A stretch of 64,000 bases of DNA, from positions 2,117,501 to 2,181,500 of the forward strand of contig NZ_QBKA01000002.1 in the NCBI RefSeq assembly GCF_003340475.1. Reading direction: 5' to 3'. Shown one piece after another: positions 1-6,938 of this stretch. This stretch comes from Alteripontixanthobacter maritimus (lineage in GTDB: Bacteria; Pseudomonadota; Alphaproteobacteria; Sphingomonadales; Sphingomonadaceae). The translations under genes were made by a program, and so were the position numbers. The first letter of the stretch is position 1, and each line of letters begins with the position of its first letter. Below the pieces are notes generated by a model, which did no database searches, was not told where the DNA came from, and worked only from the letters and a program-made list of their open reading frames with translations.

Positions 1-1
1 A

Positions 2-136
2 CCGACTCTACTTCGCGATGAAGCAGTCTTTGTCGATCAAGTTCTTCAGCGAGTCGCCGCTGCCGGGCGGGCGGACGACTACGACGGCGCTTACGTCCAA
101 CGAATGATGGATACGGCGAAGGAAAAACTGACCTAA
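2..136 (+). CDS. C-terminal fragment of an unidentified protein (cut by window edge)
   Basis: An open frame enters from the left edge and ends at a TAA at 134-136, giving a 44-residue charged, helical-looking tail that ends in KEKLT. The frame has no stop and the codon use looks coding. It lies in the element next to the tRNA-Leu site and is followed 36 bases later by another small gene, so it is probably the last part of an island gene. The family cannot be recognised from this fragment. Confidence 0.45.
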   Translation, partial: PTLLRDEAVFVDQVLQRVAAAGRADDYDGAYVQRMMDTAKEKLT

Positions 137-172
137 TCCCCAAAATTAACCAAGAAAACAATGGAGTATGAA

Positions 173-499
173 ATGTTAAACCAATCTCAATCCGGTGAAA
201 CCGACGCGCCGATGGATCATATCATCCACGAAAATGATTCAGCCGCAAGAAGGGAAGCTGAACTGATAAAGCTAATGCAAGTTCTGATTCGGACTGACCC
301 AACTGACTTTTATAAAGGATATGAGATCGAAGCCAGTCCATTCAAATTCTCCATCCTCCTATTTGATGGTCAGATCAAATCCATAACTTGCGAATCTGAG
401 GCCGTCATATATTTGTGTGAAGCAATCATAGACAGCGTAAAATGCGGGATTGAGATAGCTAAAGGTCCCCCGAATTTTGCTGTAAGTGAGTCTGACTAG
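173..499 (+). CDS. Small acidic hypothetical protein (island)
   Basis: Unrecognised protein of 108 aa. The ATG at 173 is preferred over the ATG at 161 because a GGAG sits at 163-166, six bases upstream. The N-terminal third is rich in Asp, Glu and Asn. The centre looks like a small alpha/beta fold with FKFSILLFDG and SEAVIYLCEA. There is no signal peptide or membrane segment. Base composition is more AT-rich than in the core genes, as expected for acquired DNA. The gene lies between a truncated upstream gene and a serine recombinase. No function can be assigned. Confidence 0.6.
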   Translation: MLNQSQSGETDAPMDHIIHENDSAARREAELIKLMQVLIRTDPTDFYKGYEIEASPFKFSILLFDGQIKSITCESEAVIYLCEAIIDSVKCGIEIAKGPPNFAVSESD

Positions 500-616
500 G
501 CTAAGCCCTGGCGAGGCGTCTCAAACCGCGGGTGATTCCGTCTACATAGGGTAGGAGGTTCTTTTCTGAGACAATCAGAACTGTGACCCTAGACCCATGT
601 GAGACAGGAGACGCGA

Positions 617-1159
617 ATGCTGGTTGGATATGCGCGAGTGAGCAGCGCGGGGCAGTCGCTCGACATTCAGAACGAAGCCTTGGCGGAAGCAGGATGCGAC
701 AAGGTCTTCGCAGAGAAGATGAGCGGACGGTCGGCGAAGGATCGGGTGCAACTGCAAAACGCCATCGATTTCGTCCGTGATGGCGACACGCTGGTGGTGA
801 CGAGGCTGGACCGTCTGGCGCGAAGTGTTGGCGACCTTCATCAAATCATTGAGAACCTGGACAGCAAAGGCGTTGCGTTCAAGTGCATCAACCAATCTAG
901 CGTCGATACCGACACGTCAACTGGTAGGCTGATGCTCGCTGTTCTGGGTGCGGTAGCCGCCTTCGAAAACGACATCCGCCGCGAACGTCAAATGGAAGGG
1001 ATCGCCAAAGCCAAAGAGCGCGGCGTCTATAAAGGCCGTCCACCCAGCATCGATCCTTCAAGGGTGAAAAAGCTTCATGAGCAAGGTCATGGAGCCTCAC
1101 AGATCGCCCGTGAACTATCGATCGGACGTGCGAGCGTCTATCGGGCATTGGCAGCGTAG
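617..1159 (+). CDS. Serine recombinase, resolvase/invertase family
   Basis: Small serine recombinase of 180 aa that would cut and rejoin DNA at a res or inversion site through a phosphoserine link. The N-terminus LVGYARVSS carries the catalytic Ser9. Later motifs LVVTRLDRLARS and the FENDIRRERQMEGIAKAKERG linker are typical of the family. The C-terminal about 45 residues (GRPPSIDPSRVKKL, then ASQIARELSIGRASVYRAL) form the Hin/resolvase-type helix-turn-helix. The ATG at 617 is chosen over the GTG at 599 because GGAG at 607-610 is well spaced. Length matches Tn3-type resolvases. No transposase is nearby, so it is probably an island resolvase or invertase. A small HTH gene follows after two bases. 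Confidence 0.93.
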   Translation: MLVGYARVSSAGQSLDIQNEALAEAGCDKVFAEKMSGRSAKDRVQLQNAIDFVRDGDTLVVTRLDRLARSVGDLHQIIENLDSKGVAFKCINQSSVDTDTSTGRLMLAVLGAVAAFENDIRRERQMEGIAKAKERGVYKGRPPSIDPSRVKKLHEQGHGASQIARELSIGRASVYRALAA

Positions 1160-1161
1160 AA

Positions 1162-1374
1162 GTGCTTGGCGGCCATCCTACAAAGACGGATCGTGATGCC
1201 AACATCTGCCGTGCTTACGAGATCGGATATTCCCAAGCTGACATCGCTCGCGCGTTCGGCTTGAGCGCCACACGGATCAGCCAAATACTGAAGCGAGATG
1301 ACGTGCCGATCCGCAGTCCGTGCATCCCGCCGCTGGTCTGGAACGATGGCGATCCGATGATCCCTGATGGTTGA
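1162..1374 (+). CDS. Small helix-turn-helix protein downstream of the recombinase
   Basis: A 70-aa ORF starts with GTG only two bases after the recombinase stop, which suggests translational coupling. Residues about 22-45 (YSQADIARAFGLSATRISQIL) fit a sigma-70 region 4 or resolvase-like HTH. There is no catalytic domain, so it may be a DNA-binding accessory factor or a detached HTH from a longer recombinase. It has no recognised family name. The coupling and HTH pattern support it as real, but the weak start codon leaves doubt. Confidence 0.5.
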   Translation: MLGGHPTKTDRDANICRAYEIGYSQADIARAFGLSATRISQILKRDDVPIRSPCIPPLVWNDGDPMIPDG

Positions 1375-1426
1375 CGGTTAACCTTCTGATCACCGCTACA
1401 TCCAGCATGCGATCGAGAACCTGCAG

Positions 1427-1663
1427 ATGAATAATGCAATCCGATCGGCCTCTACGGTATGCTGGTGCATGACTTACAAAAACCTCACCAGCGACAAGCT
1501 GGCACAACACCGCACGACCAAAGAACTTGCTGCGGACGGAACCTGGCCCGACTGGCCCCATCCCACAACGCCCACGAAGAAAAAACGGCGCAACCATCAA
1601 TCACGAACTGCGCGTGGCAAGATAGCCAAGGCGTTCAAACCTGGCTTTGGCCGCTACTCGTAA
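1427..1663 (+). CDS. Short basic ORF, doubtful (island)
   Basis: A 78-aa ORF with a basic C-terminal half containing KKKRRN and RTARGKIAKAF. A second ORF in another frame (1459-1692) covers the same DNA, and no clear ribosome binding site precedes the ATG. It could be a small island protein or a chance frame. Given only because the stretch 1375-1690 otherwise has no gene. Confidence 0.22.
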   Translation: MNNAIRSASTVCWCMTYKNLTSDKLAQHRTTKELAADGTWPDWPHPTTPTKKKRRNHQSRTARGKIAKAFKPGFGRYS

Positions 1664-1691
1664 CGAGCGATCAGCATAATCTTCGTTGGTG

Positions 1692-2021
1692 ATGTCGCCG
1701 TATCCCAGCAAACAGGAGGCTGAAATAGAAACCAAAAACGATCGACCATTGGACAAAACAGTCGCCGCCATCCTCGCCCAACCTGACAGCACTGGCACGA
1801 TTACCGTCCGACGATGCGCCGACGATGGTCAGACGATTACCCATAAAGCGACATGGGGAACGGGCCTTGCGCGCCAGGCTCTGCGCAAGCGATATGCTCA
1901 GACCTTCGGCCAGCAATCGCCACAATGGCTCGATCTGTTGCACCCCGCCAAAGAGGCGCGCATCCTTCGAGCAGCAATCAACAACGAAACACCAGCGCCC
2001 AACCATCCACCGAACTCTTGA
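1692..2021 (+). CDS. Hypothetical protein (island)
   Basis: A 109-aa ORF from the ATG at 1692; a TTG and a GTG lie two and one codons upstream. It reads like a soluble protein, with a helical charged start, a central TITVRRCADDGQTI segment and a C-terminal LARQALRKRYAQTFG helix, ending in a Pro/Asn-rich tail. No family is recognised and the ribosome binding site is weak. A minus-strand ORF covers the same region but has worse composition. Confidence 0.35.
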   Translation: MSPYPSKQEAEIETKNDRPLDKTVAAILAQPDSTGTITVRRCADDGQTITHKATWGTGLARQALRKRYAQTFGQQSPQWLDLLHPAKEARILRAAINNETPAPNHPPNS

Positions 2022-2054
2022 CCTTCCGCCGATGAACTGGCCGACCATCGAGCG

Positions 2055-2645
2055 ATGATGAAGAAGACCGTATCGCCGCCAATCGTGGAAGCAGCGTCAG
2101 ATAGATCGCTGGAGCCCCGCTGTGGCCCCATCGTTGAAACAGGCATGGAAGAGCCGTCACAGGCAGTAACGAGTGTTTTGGCGGGCGATGACCAGCAGTG
2201 GATCAATACCGTCCTGACCAGCCTTGAAACACGCTCGCGGGGCGTGAAGGAAGCGTTGGGGCAGGCTCTGAGGAACGGTGCGAGAGATGCAGGTCCTCTT
2301 CTGGGACTCGAACCCGCCAACACTGAAAACGCCGAACAAATTACCACCAAAAACGAGGACTCGAACACCGACCACCTGATCGCTCCTCTTCTGGGCACCA
2401 TTTGTTCTCAACAGTCTGAAACCCTTAAGAAATCGTCATCTAGACGGTCGCAAACCAGCGTTTGCTACGACCAACTGCTACGAGATTCTTCCCAACCATA
2501 CCCTGAAACGTCGCAGAAACTCTCGGGTTCTGGGAAGCGTGATTGCTATCTGGCGTCCTGCGCCAGATGGGAAAGATTGATCTCTTTAAAAGCAAGCTTC
2601 GAAATTGCTTCGTGCAGCGCTTCGAGCTTAAAGCCGCTACCGTAG
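2055..2645 (+). CDS. Doubtful ORF running into the left inverted repeat
   Basis: A 196-aa open frame. The first 110 residues look mildly protein-like (DDQQWINTVLTSLETRSRGVK). From 2385 it reads through the 164-bp inverted repeat and then antisense to the integrase 3' end, so its C-terminal half is composed of repeat DNA. If a gene was ever here, it has probably been truncated by insertion or recombination at the repeat boundary. A chance ORF is equally likely. Confidence 0.2.
   Translation: MMKKTVSPPIVEAASDRSLEPRCGPIVETGMEEPSQAVTSVLAGDDQQWINTVLTSLETRSRGVKEALGQALRNGARDAGPLLGLEPANTENAEQITTKNEDSNTDHLIAPLLGTICSQQSETLKKSSSRRSQTSVCYDQLLRDSSQPYPETSQKLSGSGKRDCYLASCARWERLISLKASFEIASCSASSLKPLP
2293..2400 (+). 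repeat. Two partial copies of the tRNA-Leu 3' end
   Basis: The 13-mer GTCCTCTTCTGGG at 2293-2305 and the 17-mer at 2384-2400 (TCCTCTTCTGGG followed by CACCA) match the 3' part of the tRNA-Leu(CAG) gene at 4132-4220, read on the plus strand. The second copy begins the left inverted repeat one base later. Short attachment-site duplicates at tRNA 3' ends are typical of tyrosine-integrase elements. The first copy lacks the CACCA end and continues into a T-arm-like GACTCGAACCC, so it may be an older att remnant or chance. Confidence 0.6.
2385..2548. repeat. Left arm of 164-bp inverted repeat around the integrase
   Basis: These 164 bases match the reverse complement of 3984-4147 at 163 of 164 positions; the one difference is in the CGCAAACCAGCG / CGCACACCAGCG stretch. 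The outer end carries the terminal 16 bases of the tRNA-Leu gene. The inner end stops at the last bases of the integrase ORF, after GATTGCTA. The arm holds one copy of a 24-bp TGCTACGA-type repeat. Confidence 0.97.
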
Positions 2646-3976
2646 TTATCGGATACTCCTTGTCTGCCAGTCCCACCAGTTGCCCAACCTCCCAGCAGCA
2701 TTGCGATGTCGTGATTTATGTCGGCTGCACGCAGTTCATCGCGGAAGTTGTGACGAAAACTATGGAAGCTTGTGCGTTGCTGTCTTGCTCCGCTCGCGCG
2801 AAGAAACTGTGTGAACCACTTGCTGAATGCCGTGGCTCTGGATTCAGTCGATCCAGCTTCGATATCGTCGAACAGTTTGATAGCCCCTGTCCGTTTCTTC
2901 ATTTGCGCGAACTGCGGAAGTCCAAGGGCAATCAAGGTTGGATGCAACGGAATGCGGCGTTCGCTCGATCTCGTCTTCAATACTTTATCACCGCTTCCCA
3001 CCATCGAGCCTACCGTAATTGCGATATGATGTATGCCATCATCAAAACGGATGTCCGACACATCAAGCTGGGTAATCTCCCCGAGCCGCGCGCCTGAATG
3101 AAGTGCGATAAGCGGCACCCAGAACCGTGCATTCCGTGGACGTTCCATGCCCACTTTGTTGTAGCCCCTCTCCCCATCCACACAGCCGCAAAATAAGGGT
3201 GCATTGAAAATTTGTTGAAGCTGCATCCTATCGAACGGACGCCGTTTATCTCGCCTTGCGACAGGATCAGGAAGACGAAGTCCACGCAGAGGATTACGCT
3301 GCATAAGTTCTTCATTCACCGCCCAATTCAGAAAGCTGGAAAAATTCGACATAAGGCTGTTTGCGTTTGCTGCGCTGATGACAGCGTCATCCCCGATCTT
3401 CTTCGCTCGATCCGAAGCTTGACGGTGTGTAAGGTTCGGAAACCGTTTCGTGGCGTTGGTTGGCAGGAACCGCAGAACTTCGAGAAGATCGCGACAGTGC
3501 GTGCGCGCAAGGTCGGACATCAACACATTGTTACCGACAATGCTGGTAATCGTTCGACGGCATGTTTCGTATGCTTCGCGGGTGCTTGGCGACCACGCCT
3601 TGGTAGGATCATTAATATAGCGGGCATACGCATCGCCAAGGGTCAACAGTCGGCAATCGTTCAGGTCAATCGGCCTCAGACCATCGGAGACAGTCGCAGA
3701 CCCTTCAATTAAATCGTCTTGGGACGGGGTGTGGACGGTTGGAAGAAGGTTTGGATCCACCTCCCTCCCCGCCACTTTTCTCGCCTGCTCAATATCCGCT
3801 TCGATCGCCCCGACGATCATTGGCAACCGTCGAAGCGCGATCTGGACGCTGTCTGTTCGTAATGATCGCCAGATTTCTTTCCGACCGATCAGCGGCTGCG
3901 CGTCGAGCGGAACCATGTGGCGGTAGCAATATTGACGACCCCGAACGGATACACCTTTCGGCAAATCTCGTAGCAA
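2546..3976 (-). CDS. Site-specific tyrosine recombinase / integrase
   Basis: Phage- or island-type integrase of 476 aa, predicted to recombine the element with the tRNA-Leu 3' end. The N-terminal 50 residues (PKGVSVRGRQYCYR, KEIWRSLRT) resemble the DUF6538 head of alphaproteobacterial integrases. A SAM-like core-binding domain covers about 110-230, and the catalytic domain about 245-460. Catalytic residues are visible: Arg297 in HSGARLGE, His405 and Arg408 in HSFRHNF, Trp431 and Tyr445 in SDNYG. The start is a TTG inside a direct repeat, with no good Shine-Dalgarno, and the frame stays open through the whole right repeat arm. The ORF is bounded almost to the base by inverted repeats, so its upstream control region is duplicated beyond its 3' end. 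Confidence 0.93.
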   Translation of the reverse strand: MLRDLPKGVSVRGRQYCYRHMVPLDAQPLIGRKEIWRSLRTDSVQIALRRLPMIVGAIEADIEQARKVAGREVDPNLLPTVHTPSQDDLIEGSATVSDGLRPIDLNDCRLLTLGDAYARYINDPTKAWSPSTREAYETCRRTITSIVGNNVLMSDLARTHCRDLLEVLRFLPTNATKRFPNLTHRQASDRAKKIGDDAVISAANANSLMSNFSSFLNWAVNEELMQRNPLRGLRLPDPVARRDKRRPFDRMQLQQIFNAPLFCGCVDGERGYNKVGMERPRNARFWVPLIALHSGARLGEITQLDVSDIRFDDGIHHIAITVGSMVGSGDKVLKTRSSERRIPLHPTLIALGLPQFAQMKKRTGAIKLFDDIEAGSTESRATAFSKWFTQFLRASGARQQRTSFHSFRHNFRDELRAADINHDIAMLLGGWATGGTGRQGVSDNYGSGFKLEALHEAISKLAFKEINLSHLAQDAR

Positions 3977-4069
3977 CTGATCGTAGCAATCACGCTTCCC
4001 AGAACCCGAGAGTTTCTGCGACGTTTCAGGGTATGGTTGGGAAGAATCTCGTAGCAGTTGGTCGTAGCA
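3965..4069. repeat. 24-bp direct repeat pair at the integrase 5' end
   Basis: On the minus strand two 24-bp units of the form TGCTACGA-YCARY-TGCTACGAGAT lie at 3965-3988 and 4046-4069 (21 of 24 bases alike, 81 bases apart start to start). Each unit itself holds two TGCTACGA half-sites about 13 bases apart. One more unit lies at 2463-2486 in the left arm. Short direct repeats next to an integrase gene are typical of integrase or excisionase arm-type binding sites; this role is inferred. The inverted repeat ends inside the promoter-proximal unit. Confidence 0.75.
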
Positions 4070-4147
4070 AACGCTGGTGTGCGACCGTCTAGATGACGAT
4101 TTCTTAAGGGTTTCAGACTGTTGAGAACAAATGGTGCCCAGAAGAGG
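3984..4147. repeat. Right arm of 164-bp inverted repeat, overlaps tRNA-Leu 3' end
   Basis: Reverse complement of 2385-2548 with one mismatch. It covers the last 16 bases of tRNA-Leu (4132-4147) and the spacer up to eight bases before the integrase start, so it would contain the integrase promoter and the attachment core. An ordinary island would carry direct att repeats at its two ends, not an inverted copy beside its integrase. Confidence 0.97.
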
Positions 4148-4220
4148 ACTCGAACCTCCACATCCTTGCGAATACTAGCACCTGAAGCTAGCGCGTCTAC
4201 CAATTCCGCCATCTGGGCAC
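4132..4220 (-). tRNA. tRNA-Leu (anticodon CAG)
   Basis: On the minus strand the sequence begins GTGCCCAGATGGCGGAATTGG and ends in the matching acceptor strand TGGGCAC followed by encoded CCA (4134-4132). The anticodon stem-loop CTAGC-TTCAGGT-GCTAG gives anticodon CAG, and the T arm is GAGGTTCGAGTCCTC. A long variable arm (TATTCGCAAGGATG region) fits class II tRNA-Leu. Length is 89 nt with CCA. It is intact although an element is integrated at its 3' end. Confidence 0.97.
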
Positions 4221-4515
4221 CGGAGCAGCGCGGTCGTCTTTGGCCGGGCTGCGGGTAGGTGCGGGCCGATAGCGGCAGGGGGCCCGGACTGTCAACGCGA
4301 AAAGGGTGCATGTTTGGGGAGCCGATGCGGGTTTGCGAGAGGTAGCCGCTAGTAACGCAAGCCGCTTGTCGAACGGGAACGGTTGCGGGCTCGTAATGAT
4401 TGGGGACATAGCGCGGGCATGATGGCATACTGCGTGCGCTACGGCCCACAGTTGGGCGGCACGTTCGGTATGGCGCGGTAGGCGCGCAGGCAGATATACG
4501 GCAGGAACAGGAACG

Positions 4516-5481
4516 ATGGCGGTCAACAAGCTGCAAGGCGGCAAGAATCTGGATGGCAAGCTGGTCGTGCTCATGGGGGGCAGCGGCTTTGTCGGAACCC
4601 ATGTGGCGCAGGCGCTGCTGGAACGCGGCGCCCGGTTGCGGATTGCGGCGCGCCATCCCGAGCAGGCCTTCAAGCTGAAGCCACTCGCCAACCTTGGCCA
4701 GCTGCAATTCGTGCGCTGCGACGCGACCAACGAACAAAGTATCGTCCGTACCATCGACGGGGCCGACACGGTGGTGAACCTCATCGGGAGCTTCGACGGC
4801 GATCTGATGCAATTGATGGGCGAGGCGGCAGGTGTCATGGCACGCGCCGCGACCGAAACCGGTACCAGCGCCTTCGTGCAAATAAGTGCGATTGCCGCCA
4901 ATGCCGATAGCGAAGCGGAATATTCGCGGGCCAAGGCGCTGGGCGAAAAGCTGGTCCGGCAGCAATTTCCTGCGGCCACTATCCTTCGGCCTTCCATCAT
5001 TTTTGGTGAGGACGATAATTTCCTCAATATGTTCGGCGGGCTGATCCGCAATTTTCCGGTGCTGCCGGTATTTGCTCCGGATGCCGAGTTGCAGCTGTTA
5101 TATGTTGATGATCTGGCAGAAGCAGTGGCGAACGCGCTAGGCGCACCTGGCAAGTACGGCGGTAAGACCTATGAGTTGGGCGGCCCCGAAAAGCTGACCA
5201 TGCTTGAGATCAACCGGCGGATCGCCGATGCGCAGGGCCGCAAGCGCGCCTTCATCGAGATGCCAGATACGGTGAGCGGCATGTTCGCCGCCCTGCCCGG
5301 CACGCCGATGGATACCGATCAATGGACAATGTTGAGACAGGGCAATGTGGTGAGCGGCGAATTCTCCGGGATCGAAAAGCTGGGTATCACGCCGCGCCCG
5401 CTGGGCCTGTTCCTCGATCGCTGGATGACACGCTATCAGAAGCGCGGACGGTTCACCGGAAAACAGTACGAGCCAGTCTGA
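4516..5481 (+). CDS. NDUFA9-like NAD(P)-dependent epimerase/reductase (complex I-associated family)
   Basis: Protein of 321 aa of the atypical short-chain dehydrogenase family related to the mitochondrial complex I subunit NDUFA9. A Rossmann nucleotide-binding start is visible near residues 16-30 (VVLMGGSGFVGTHVA), followed by VVNLIGSFDG and the SRAKALGEKLVR segment where the usual YxxxK is altered to YSRAK. ILRPSIIFGEDDNFLN and LQLLYVDDLAEAVANAL are typical of the family. It is likely cytosolic or membrane-peripheral. It stands alone after the tRNA and precedes an intergenic and AT-rich stretch. The physiological substrate is unknown. Confidence 0.88.
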   Translation: MAVNKLQGGKNLDGKLVVLMGGSGFVGTHVAQALLERGARLRIAARHPEQAFKLKPLANLGQLQFVRCDATNEQSIVRTIDGADTVVNLIGSFDGDLMQLMGEAAGVMARAATETGTSAFVQISAIAANADSEAEYSRAKALGEKLVRQQFPAATILRPSIIFGEDDNFLNMFGGLIRNFPVLPVFAPDAELQLLYVDDLAEAVANALGAPGKYGGKTYELGGPEKLTMLEINRRIADAQGRKRAFIEMPDTVSGMFAALPGTPMDTDQWTMLRQGNVVSGEFSGIEKLGITPRPLGLFLDRWMTRYQKRGRFTGKQYEPV

Positions 5482-5993
5482 GCGATCGGACAGGAGACAC
5501 CGCGCGGTCGCGGTGTTGCCCTGTCAGTCAGTCTGGTGCACCGCCGTTGTTTGGCGCCCTTGCGCAAAGCGGCAGATAAATTGCCGAACTAGGTCCAGAC
5601 CTCCCACGTCTAGCTTTGGGTAAGAGAACTGTTTGCGCAGGCAGAACCGCGACACAACTCCGGCGAGGCTGTCGATCAGGCGAGAACCCACCTGGACTGG
5701 GATAGCCTGTGCCTCGCAGGATGATCAATGCACGCCAAACCGGTCAATTTAATTAGCATCTAGCCGCGCCCCTATATTAAGGGAGGCTGTACGAAATCGA
5801 CGCATATGAGATATACTCTGTGGAACTATTTACTAGCTACAAATATTGACAAATGCCGCCAATTAGTTTCTTTTGCTAAAACTTAGCTTTCTGAAAATTA
5901 AATCCGAAAAATACATTAGATATATGTATTAAATACATGCTATCCGTGACACTTCATTTGCTTTCGCCAAGCTACTTCATCATGTAACGCGCC
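5482..5993. other. Gene-free stretch: hairpin, possible structured RNA, then AT-rich promoter region
   Basis: Three parts can be seen. A GC-rich hairpin (CACCGCG/CGCGGTG, about 5498-5515) just after the epimerase stop could be its terminator. From about 5590 to 5725 there are nested complementary blocks: GTCCAG with CTGGAC, TGGGT with ACCCA, GCGCAGGC with GCCTGTGC, and CGACA with TGTCG; some of these exclude each other. From 5750 the DNA turns strongly AT-rich up to the MarR-like gene. No convincing ORF lies here. Confidence 0.4.
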
Positions 5994-6317
5994 TTGGTAG
6001 CGGTTGGTTTAGTAGCTTCGATTTTCAATAATCAGTCTTGGGAGCAGGTGATTAGTACGTCGATCGAAGTCGGAAATTTTCTTGAATCTTTCGGACAGTT
6101 CGGTGTCGAACTACTCACGACCGATGGGAAAATTATTCTCTACCTTCATGAAAATGGTCCCACGCGGGTGAAGGAATTGATGCTCGCATCGAAATCCTCC
6201 TACCGTGGATTTTATCTGGCGTTCGAACGCCTGAAGGAAAAAGATATTATCTCGGCCGTCACTGACTCCAAAGATCGGCGTGTGCGTGTAGTCCAGCTGA
6301 TAAAGACGATCGTCTGA
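5994..6317 (+). CDS. Short MarR-like winged-helix protein
   Basis: ORF of 107 aa with a TTG start; no in-frame ATG exists before the conserved part, and a GTG codon at residue 19 is an alternative. Residues about 35-105 fit a winged helix: a recognition segment around VKELMLASKSSYRGFYLAFERLKEK and a wing ending in DSKDRRVRVVQL, as in MarR regulators. It is shorter than typical MarR proteins (about 140-160 aa) and lacks much of the dimerisation helices. The gene and its upstream region are AT-rich against GC-rich neighbours, which suggests transfer. It is convergent with nfeD. Confidence 0.65.
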   Translation: MVAVGLVASIFNNQSWEQVISTSIEVGNFLESFGQFGVELLTTDGKIILYLHENGPTRVKELMLASKSSYRGFYLAFERLKEKDIISAVTDSKDRRVRVVQLIKTIV

Positions 6318-6392
6318 CGGTAATTGCTAAGGTCCGGCCGCCCTTCTGTTCGGTAAGAGCTTTTTGGGAGCCGTTGGTGCGTATGTGCGACC

Positions 6393-6938
6393 TCAGCCGC
6401 CGGAACTACCGCCCGGACTGGATGTGGACCCCGCGGGCGACACACGGCCCTCGATGGTCTGGCCTTCCTCGCCTGCCAATAGCGGCATCGGTTCGACCAG
6501 CAACGAAGATCCATCGCTGCCGGTAATCCGCACGCGTTCTCCCAGCGCAATATCCTTGCTACCCGCAGGCAGGCGCGCAAGCCATTCGCTGTCACCCACC
6601 TTCACCCGGCCATGATCGCTTTCGAACGGCTGTGTCACAATCGCAGTCTCGCCGGCCAGCCGCAGGCCGGGCTGGTTCAGTTTGGGGTCGGCGCCGATGA
6701 TCGGCTTGTCGCGCAGGAACCGCTTGGCGGAAAACGCCGCGATCAATGCCAGCGATACGAAATCGATCACCTGCATGGCGAGCGACAGGTCGAACAGATA
6801 AGTCAGCAGGCCGGTTGCCAGCGCAGCGACAGCGAGCCAGATCAGATACACGCCCGGCACCATGATTTCGAGCGCAGCCAGGATCAGGCCAAGCGTGGCC
6901 CAGACCCAATGCGCCTCGAACCCGCCCAGCCCATCCAT
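6393..6938 (-). CDS. NfeD family membrane protein
   Basis: Protein of 181 aa, second gene of a qmcA-nfeD operon. The N-terminal 70 residues hold three hydrophobic helices (WVWATLGLILAALEIMV, VYLIWLAVAALATGLL, VIDFVSLALIAAFSA). Residues about 90-150 form the small OB-fold NfeD domain (LAGETAIVTQPFESDHGRVKVGDSEW). The tail is Gly/Ser-rich. The ATG at 6938 overlaps the qmcA stop by one base, so the two are co-translated. In known systems NfeD partners an SPFH protein and influences membrane microdomains. It lacks the ClpP-like protease part of long NfeD forms. Confidence 0.92.
   Translation of the reverse strand: MDGLGGFEAHWVWATLGLILAALEIMVPGVYLIWLAVAALATGLLTYLFDLSLAMQVIDFVSLALIAAFSAKRFLRDKPIIGADPKLNQPGLRLAGETAIVTQPFESDHGRVKVGDSEWLARLPAGSKDIALGERVRITGSDGSSLLVEPMPLLAGEEGQTIEGRVSPAGSTSSPGGSSGG

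Noticed and set aside
5590-5725. 6S RNA or tmRNA in the gap after the epimerase gene
   Set aside because: The folding blocks do not match the 6S bubble layout, and no tmRNA tag or tRNA-like ends are seen. Kept only as an unnamed possible structured RNA.
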